Shown: one piece after another, positions 5,994-7,994 of the stretch
Numbering within the stretch: position 1 is the stretch's first letter
Layout: each line of letters starts with the position of its first letter
Assembly (NCBI GenBank): GCA_030606765.1
Contig: JAUWFX010000083.1
Span: 1-7,994 of the forward strand
Source of the DNA: Dehalococcoidia bacterium
Lineage (GTDB): Bacteria; Chloroflexota; Dehalococcoidia; GIF9; AB-539-J10
Direction: 5' to 3'
Length of the DNA: 7,994 nucleotides
Made by a program: the position numbers and the translations under genes
The notes under the pieces: generated by a model
Told to the model about the DNA's origin: nothing
Databases searched by the model: none
Seen by the model: the letters and a program-made list of their open reading frames with translations, nothing else

Positions 5994-6154
5994 GGGGGGA
6001 AGTGGTTTCGAGAGGTAAGGTACGTTGCTGGAGAGCAATTGGAAGCCCCGAGCTCTTCGTCTGTAAGGCTAGGCTCCCAAGAAGGGGCAACGCCAATTCA
6101 GCCGGAAGCTGAAGTGGAAGAGTAGGGGTGATTTAAAACTGAATAGCGATATTC

Positions 6155-6193
6155 AGGAGCGAGCTTCAAAATTTGGAGCTCGCTCTTCTTATT
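6155..6193 (+). terminator. Intrinsic terminator of RNA element copy 2
   Basis: GAGCGAGCT (6157-6165) pairs perfectly with AGCTCGCTC (6177-6185). The stem extends inward by one wobble and three pairs to a three-base loop, and outward by two pairs, and is followed by TTCTTATT. The opposite strand has no T-run, so it acts on + strand transcripts. It shares two bases with the GNRA hairpin at 6139-6156, so the two helices compete slightly. Confidence 0.88.
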
Positions 6194-6215
6194 ATCTGTT
6201 ATGCCGCTCTGGCAT

Positions 6216-6443
6216 TTACCTGAATAGACGGAAGACAAAGTTCAGAATGATGGTAAGCACAACGCTAATTATGATGCAGGTTACTATGGGGAAGAAAAAC
6301 TGAAAGCTCCCCCTTTGCAGAAATATATCGCCGGGAAGCTTTCCTAAGAAAGGAATTCGCTGCCAGAAGAACAATAGCAAACCGAGGAAGGCGAGAAAAG
6401 CTCCGCCGAGAATTAGAATCTTGCCTATGCCTTGTAAATCCAT
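6216..6443 (-). CDS. DUF2905 family small membrane protein
   Basis: A 75-residue inner-membrane protein of the usual length for DUF2905. It has two hydrophobic helices (about 8-27 and 50-72), separated by a short loop containing the family hallmark RIPFLGKLPGDI (29-40) and then an aromatic FQFFFP stretch. The biochemical role of the family is unknown. The ATG at 6443 has only a weak GAGTGG upstream. The gene is divergent from the exonuclease gene. A small perfect hairpin (ATGCC/GGCAT, 6201-6215) directly follows its stop, but with no T-run behind it on this strand. It lies head-to-tail against the terminator of RNA copy 2, so the two transcripts converge. Confidence 0.92.
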   Translation of the reverse strand: MDLQGIGKILILGGAFLAFLGLLLFFWQRIPFLGKLPGDIFLQRGSFQFFFPIVTCIIISVVLTIILNFVFRLFR

Positions 6444-6502
6444 GCTAAGCCACTCAGTATAAATTTTACCTTATTATGCTATCTTTGGTGTAATCTGGCT
6501 TG

Positions 6503-6508
6503 TATAAT
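6503..6508 (+). promoter_or_regulatory. Possible -10 box for the exonuclease gene
   Basis: A perfect TATAAT lies 29 bases before the ATG at 6538, in the 94-base gap between divergent genes. No good -35 box is seen at normal spacing, so the assignment is weak. Confidence 0.4.
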
Positions 6509-6537
6509 AATACTGGAAAAAATAAGAAGATGCAGGC

Positions 6538-7074
6538 ATGATTACCTCATACAGCCGAGAGTTAATGTTAGGTATTCCACAAGGAACCTTGATTGACCTA
6601 GAGACCACTGGCCTTGATATGGACCAGGATGAAATAGTGCTTTTCGGCTATATTCAAGGGAGCCGCCTCGAGATAATTTGCCGCAGTTCGCAAGAAGAAG
6701 CGCCGTTTATCGCTCAGCTTGCTGAACTCGTTCCGACGCTCCCCAGGCCATTTTACGCCTATAATCTCTCCTTCGAGAAGGGATTTCTTCAAGCTAAAGG
6801 GATCGATATAGAAGGGATAGACTTATTTCAGCCCTGGAAGGAAAAAGCCGAGGCACTTTACCTCAAGTGGCCTAAGCTGGACGAGCTATTTTCTCACGCG
6901 GAGCACTATTTTAACGAGCCAGTGATAAGTGGCAAGGACGTCCCCTTGCTATGGCAAAGGTTCCTTTACACAGAGGATGATAACTATTTGCAGCAAATCA
7001 TAAAGCACAACGAGTCTGACCTGCTTAGAGAGCTATACTTGCTGGTGTATTACCGAGATAGCTACAAGGTTTAA
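6538..7074 (+). CDS. RNase H-fold 3'-5' exonuclease, YprB-like
   Basis: A 178-residue single-domain protein of the RNase_H_2/YprB type, a metal-dependent DEDD-fold nuclease acting on RNA or single-stranded DNA in the cytoplasm. The first motif is LIDLETTGLD (D20, E22). The second is AYNLSFEKGFL (74-84), where the usual aspartate of the NxxxFDxPFL pattern is glutamate (E80). The third is HNESDLLREL (157-166) with D161. A KDVPLLWQRF segment and the short spacing between motifs fit the YprB group rather than DnaQ. The DNA or RNA substrate is not known. The ribosome site before ATG 6538 is weak; ATG 6565 (Met10), preceded by GAGAG, is an alternative that keeps all motifs. The pfkA gene follows after 136 bases on the same strand. 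Confidence 0.86.
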   Translation: MITSYSRELMLGIPQGTLIDLETTGLDMDQDEIVLFGYIQGSRLEIICRSSQEEAPFIAQLAELVPTLPRPFYAYNLSFEKGFLQAKGIDIEGIDLFQPWKEKAEALYLKWPKLDELFSHAEHYFNEPVISGKDVPLLWQRFLYTEDDNYLQQIIKHNESDLLRELYLLVYYRDSYKV

Positions 7075-7182
7075 GGGAGGCAGATAGCAAAGCATTGAGA
7101 ATACTGAGGGCTTTTTCTGCCCGGGCAACTCGGGTGCCGCAGGCTTTCTACAAAGTCAATGAAATAGCTCTACGGTTCATGG

Positions 7183-7188
7183 TAGAAT
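7183..7188 (+). promoter_or_regulatory. Possible -10 box for pfkA
   Basis: TAGAAT lies 22 bases before the pfkA ATG. The -35 region at 17 bases upstream reads TGAAAT, a poor match. The preceding gap (7075-7182) shows a short GC-rich CCCG/CGGG hairpin near 7121-7137 without a T-run, so I do not call a terminator. Confidence 0.3.
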
Positions 7189-7210
7189 AGAAGCTAAACC
7201 GGAAAGTATT

Positions 7211-7994
7211 ATGAAAAAGATTGGCGTGTTGACCAGCGGCGGTGACGCTCCGGGGATGAATGCCTGCATCAGAGCTGTCGTCCGCTGTGGGGTTAGCCGT
7301 AAGCTTGAGGTCGTGGGAATTCGCCGAGGGTACTGCGGTATATTGGAGGAGGACTTTGTAAAGTTAGGCAGCAGGTCGGTAGCCAATACTATCTACCGTG
7401 GGGGTACTTTCTTAGAAACAGCTCGCTGTGAGGAAATGAAGACCGCGGAAGGCATAAAGAAGGCAAATGAAATTCTCCAACGGGAAGGCATCGAGGGATT
7501 GATAACTATAGGCGGGGATGGCACCTTTCGCGGTGCAGTAGCCCTGGCTGAAGCCGGAGATGTAAAGGTGATTGGTATTCCGGGCACTATAGATAACGAT
7601 GTCTATGGCACTGACTATGCTATTGGCTTCGATACCGCCATAAATACTGCTTTGGATGCGATAGACAAGATTAGAGATACTGCAGGCTCGCTACAACGCC
7701 TCTTTTTCATCGAGGTCATGGGAAAGAGTAGGGGATTTATTGCACTGGAAGTAGGAATTGCTGGCGGAGCCGAAGATATCTTGATTCCGGAATCAGAGAC
7801 AAAAATAGAACAGCTTTGCCTTGATATAAGGCGCAGCTTCAAGAGAGGTAAAAAATCCTTTATTGTGATAGTTGCTGAAGGAGACGAGGCAGGCGGTGCG
7901 TTTTCAATTGCTCAACAAGTATGGGAGAGATTAAGGCTGGAGTACCGAATTTGTGTGCTGGGACATGTCCAAAGAGGTGGCTCACCTACAGCCA
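7211..7994 (+). CDS. pfkA: ATP-dependent 6-phosphofructokinase (5' part, cut by window end)
   Basis: The committed step of glycolysis: phosphorylation of fructose 6-phosphate to fructose 1,6-bisphosphate. 261 codons are visible and the frame is open at the edge; full-length relatives are about 320-350 residues. Motifs: MKKIGVLTSGGDAPGMN (1-17), YRGGTFLETAR (62-72), GGDGTFRGA (101-109), PGTIDNDVYGTDYAIGF (124-140), DTAGSLQRLFFIEVMGKSRG and VLGHVQRGGSPTA at the edge. Gly at position 104 in GGDG and Gly (not Lys) in PGTIDND mark the ATP-using rather than the pyrophosphate-using form. D128 is the expected catalytic base. One small change: the EVMGR arginine of the E. coli enzyme is lysine here. 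The start ATG 7211 has GGAAAG (7201-7206) upstream. Confidence 0.97.
   Translation, partial: MKKIGVLTSGGDAPGMNACIRAVVRCGVSRKLEVVGIRRGYCGILEEDFVKLGSRSVANTIYRGGTFLETARCEEMKTAEGIKKANEILQREGIEGLITIGGDGTFRGAVALAEAGDVKVIGIPGTIDNDVYGTDYAIGFDTAINTALDAIDKIRDTAGSLQRLFFIEVMGKSRGFIALEVGIAGGAEDILIPESETKIEQLCLDIRRSFKRGKKSFIVIVAEGDEAGGAFSIAQQVWERLRLEYRICVLGHVQRGGSPTA

Larger units (their letters stand above)
5828..6102 (+). repeat. Direct repeat, copy 2 of duplicated promoter-plus-RNA element
   Basis: This is the partner of 3081-3367, in the same orientation and about 2.73 kb downstream. The similarity begins at CATTAAAA, which here includes the TAA stop codon of the degenerate-protease gene, and runs through TTGACA, the Shine-Dalgarno, the short frame and the 3' block to TTCAGC. 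Beyond 6102 the copies no longer align: copy 2 continues into hairpins and a terminator that copy 1 lacks. Confidence 0.92.
5888..6193 (+). ncRNA. Unrecognised stand-alone structured RNA, copy 2
   Basis: A complete transcription unit of about 300 bases with its own promoter and terminator. In order: a 5' hairpin at the predicted +1 (5888-5894 with 5908-5914, one wobble); AAGGAGGTG and a 21-codon frame; CCGATG/CATCGG (5955-5960 with 5971-5976); a 3' domain in which AATTGG pairs with CCAATT and GCCCC with GGGGC around the conserved TCTTCGTCTGTAAGGC and GCTCCCAAGAAG; hairpin TTCAGC/GCTGAA (6097-6113); hairpin CTGAATA-GCGA-TATTCAG with a GNRA tetraloop (6139-6156); then the terminator. No same-strand gene follows for over 300 bases, so it does not look like a leader and is better read as a small RNA that may also encode a peptide. 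Its class is unknown; 6S-like or regulatory roles cannot be excluded. Confidence 0.72.

Noticed and set aside
6023..6102. Compensatory base changes in the 3' helix between the two copies
   Set aside because: Copy 2 forms AATTGG/CCAATT and GCCCC/GGGGC, while copy 1 forms CGCTG/CAGCG, but the helices are not in the same alignment register, so they do not count as covariation.
5921..6112. A 63-codon GTG-initiated frame running through RNA copy 2
   Set aside because: It starts within the Shine-Dalgarno of the 21-codon frame and is not kept in copy 1, where the middle linker differs in length. The RNA structure and terminator explain this region better.
7100..7145. GC-rich hairpin between the exonuclease gene and pfkA as a terminator
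   Set aside because: The T-run precedes rather than follows the short CCCG/CGGG stem on the + strand, so it does not have terminator geometry on either strand.
1..7994. CRISPR array, tRNA or rRNA genes, transposase genes, phage genes
   Set aside because: No spaced short repeats, cloverleaf sequences, rRNA words or mobile-element proteins were seen on either strand.

Overview
The window reads as a stretch of bacterial chromosome of moderate GC content from an organism with exported and membrane-anchored proteins. The mix of genes (FecCD/ATPase uptake system, DUF2905, ATP-type PfkA, stand-alone asparagine-synthase-like protein) and the general look of the proteins suggest Chloroflexota, perhaps Dehalococcoidia. 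That is an impression from protein style, not a proven assignment.

Layout. 1-1090 (+): the 3' end of a FecCD/BtuC-type permease and its ABC ATPase, with a 56-base imperfect palindrome between them. 1109-1648 (-): a GNAT acetyltransferase. 1649-2108: a gene-poor gap with hairpins. 2109-3083 (-): an asparagine-synthase-domain protein with no glutaminase domain and with a C-terminal zinc ribbon. 3422-4492 (+): a secreted tryptophan-rich protein of unknown function. 4685-5833 (+): a membrane-anchored protein with a trypsin/HtrA-like fold that has lost two of its three catalytic residues. 6216-6443 (-): a DUF2905 membrane protein. 6538-7074 (+): an RNase H-fold exonuclease. 7211 to the end (+): ATP-dependent 6-phosphofructokinase, cut by the window edge.

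The most unusual content is a noncoding element present twice in direct orientation, at about 3081-3367 and 5828-6102. The two copies share a TTGACA -35 box with its upstream flank, an AAGGAGGTG Shine-Dalgarno placed ideally before an ATG, a 21-codon reading frame ending in TAA directly after CAACG, and an 80-base 3' block that aligns without gaps (69 of 80 identical by my count). Copy 2 is a complete transcription unit: a -35/-10 pair with 17-base spacing, a hairpin at the predicted +1, and a strong intrinsic terminator at 6155-6193, with no gene that it could lead. Copy 1 has no terminator and would read into the tryptophan-rich secreted protein. The copies bracket the two exported proteins as a cassette with a repeat period of about 2.7 kb. 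I do not recognise the element as a known RNA class.

The genes outside this cassette look like ordinary housekeeping or transport genes and show no functional link to it.
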